Assembly (NCBI RefSeq): GCF_016632365.1 | Contig: NZ_JAEPBH010000005.1 | Span: 42,326-106,325 of the forward strand | Length of the DNA stretch: 64,000 nucleotides | Direction: 5' to 3' | Source of the DNA: Tenebrionibacter intestinalis | GTDB lineage: Bacteria > Pseudomonadota > Gammaproteobacteria > Enterobacterales > Enterobacteriaceae | Made by a program: the position numbers and the translations under genes | The notes under the pieces: generated by a model | The model's input: only the letters and a program-made list of their open reading frames with translations | Database searches by the model: none | Told to the model about the DNA's origin: nothing | Part shown: positions 63,112 to 64,000 of the stretch, one piece after another | Numbering within the stretch: the first letter of the stretch is position 1 | Layout: each line of letters begins with the position of its first letter

Positions 63112-63921
63112 TCAGCGCTGGCAGTGGCGACACCAGTAAGTGCTACGCTGCCCATGTTTTCCAGCCGATACCGGCGTACCGCAGACGCGGCACGGTTCCT
63201 TCTCCCGCCCATAGACCTGGAGTTCCTGTGCAAAATAGCCCGGTTTACCGTCACTTTGCAGAAAATCGCGCAGCGTAGTGCCGCCTTGCTCAATAGAGCG
63301 CAGCAATACGGCTTTAATTGTCTGCGCCAGACGGCAGCACTCTTCCACAGATAGCGAGCTGGCGAGGCGGTCTGGATGAATACCCGCCGCGAACAGCGAC
63401 TCACTGGCGTAGATATTGCCCACTCCTACCACCAGTTTGTTGTCCATCAGCCAGGGTTTAATCGCTGTTTTTTTACGCTTACTTTTTTCGTATAGCCACG
63501 TGCCGCTGAATTCATCGCTAAGCGGCTCCGGGCCGAGATGCGCCAACACACTGTGCCCTTCCAGCGCTTTCGTCCACAGCCACGCGCCGAAGCGGCGCGG
63601 ATCGGTATAGCGCAGTATCTTTCCGTTGCTCATAACCAGGTCCAGGTGATCGTGCTTCTGCGGCGGCAGTTCTGCGGGCAGGATACGTAAGCTGCCGGAC
63701 ATCCCCAGGTGGATAATAATCCAGCCAGCCGGTAATTCCAGCAGCAGGTATTTCGCTCTGCGCCGCACGCTCAGGACGGGCTGGTCGCTAAGGGCGTGGA
63801 TCTCATCAGATACAGGCCAGCGTAGACGGCCGTTACGCACCACTGCGTGAAGGATTGTCGCGCCCACCAGGTGTGGTTCTATACCGCGACGGCTGGTTTC
63901 AACCTCAGGTAATTCAGGCAT
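63112..63921 (-). CDS. mutM: Formamidopyrimidine-DNA glycosylase MutM (Fpg)
   Basis: 269 residues. It removes 8-oxoguanine and nicks the abasic site. The start [18 protein letters not shown] at 63921 supplies catalytic Pro2 and Glu3. The helix-two-turn-helix ([21 protein letters not shown]) and the C-terminal zinc finger with CRVCG and CRHC cysteines are intact. Convergent with coaD at zero spacing; in E. coli rpmB-rpmG lie upstream, beyond this window. Confidence 0.97.
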   Translation of the reverse strand: MPELPEVETSRRGIEPHLVGATILHAVVRNGRLRWPVSDEIHALSDQPVLSVRRRAKYLLLELPAGWIIIHLGMSGSLRILPAELPPQKHDHLDLVMSNGKILRYTDPRRFGAWLWTKALEGHSVLAHLGPEPLSDEFSGTWLYEKSKRKKTAIKPWLMDNKLVVGVGNIYASESLFAAGIHPDRLASSLSVEECCRLAQTIKAVLLRSIEQGGTTLRDFLQSDGKPGYFAQELQVYGREKEPCRVCGTPVSAGKHGQRSTYWCRHCQR

Positions 63922-64000
63922 CGCATTCTCCTTAGCATTGAAAAACAAAAAACCCGGCCTGAGCCCTGAGGGATCCCCACAAACTCAGCGCTAATAAACC

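Noticed and set aside
63949..64000. Rho-independent terminator upstream of mutM at the right edge
   Set aside because: A T-run is present on the minus strand, but the adjoining stem is weak and the region is cut by the window edge.

Overview
This is chromosomal backbone of a gamma-proteobacterium of the order Enterobacterales, close to Escherichia, Salmonella and their relatives. The evidence is the gene order rpmH-dnaA-dnaN-recF-gyrB-yidB-yidA, the ibpA/ibpB pair beside yidQ-yidR, the cpxRA-cpxP locus with a CpxQ-type sRNA, and an inner-core LPS cluster, all encoding proteins very similar to what I recall of their E. coli counterparts. No phage, insertion sequence, CRISPR array, tRNA or rRNA was recognised. 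No wholly new system was found. What stands out is gene decay, compaction, repeats and palindromes, and a mosaic LPS core locus.

Layout. 1-2.5 kb: the start of yieH, adenine permease adeP under a PurR box, and a phosphopantetheinyl-transferase-like yieE. 2.5-3.7 kb: an AT-rich gap with no recognisable gene. 3.7-16.3 kb: mnmE, yidC, yidD, rnpA and rpmH diverge from dnaA, dnaN, recF, gyrB, yidB and yidA; recF is separated from dnaN by a repeat-bearing insert. 16.4-19 kb: a formyl-THF ligase / FolD operon behind a large palindrome. 19.4-25 kb: gmk, rpoZ, spoT, a trmH remnant and recG. 25.3-31.2 kb: xanP (PurR box), yicH, and the opposing yihX, dtd, fabY genes. 31.2-35 kb: a hairpin-rich gap, ibpA-ibpB with heat-shock control, yidQ and yidR. 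35-38.4 kb: CpxQ/cpxP divergent from cpxRA, then trmL. 38.6-49.5 kb: cysE, gpsA, secB, grxC, yibN opposed to gpmI, envC, yibQ; then waaH, tdh, kbl. 49.7-61 kb: LPS core genes in two converging operons, hldD-waaF-waaC-waaL-GT2-waaQ-GT8 (+) and waaG-waaP-GT8-GT8 (-). 61.3-63.9 kb: waaA, coaD and mutM.

Functional themes: replication and its control (dnaA, dnaN, recF, gyrB, recG), nucleotide salvage and signalling (adeP, xanP, gmk, spoT), one-carbon metabolism (fhs, folD), membrane insertion and envelope stress (yidC, secB, ibpAB, cpxPRA, envC), and LPS inner/outer core assembly. Several genes present at these positions in E. coli are missing (the tna genes, mdtL, yidZ, chrR, gltS, yihY, yidE) or broken (trmH). 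Comparisons with E. coli are from memory of its proteins and gene order, not from a search.
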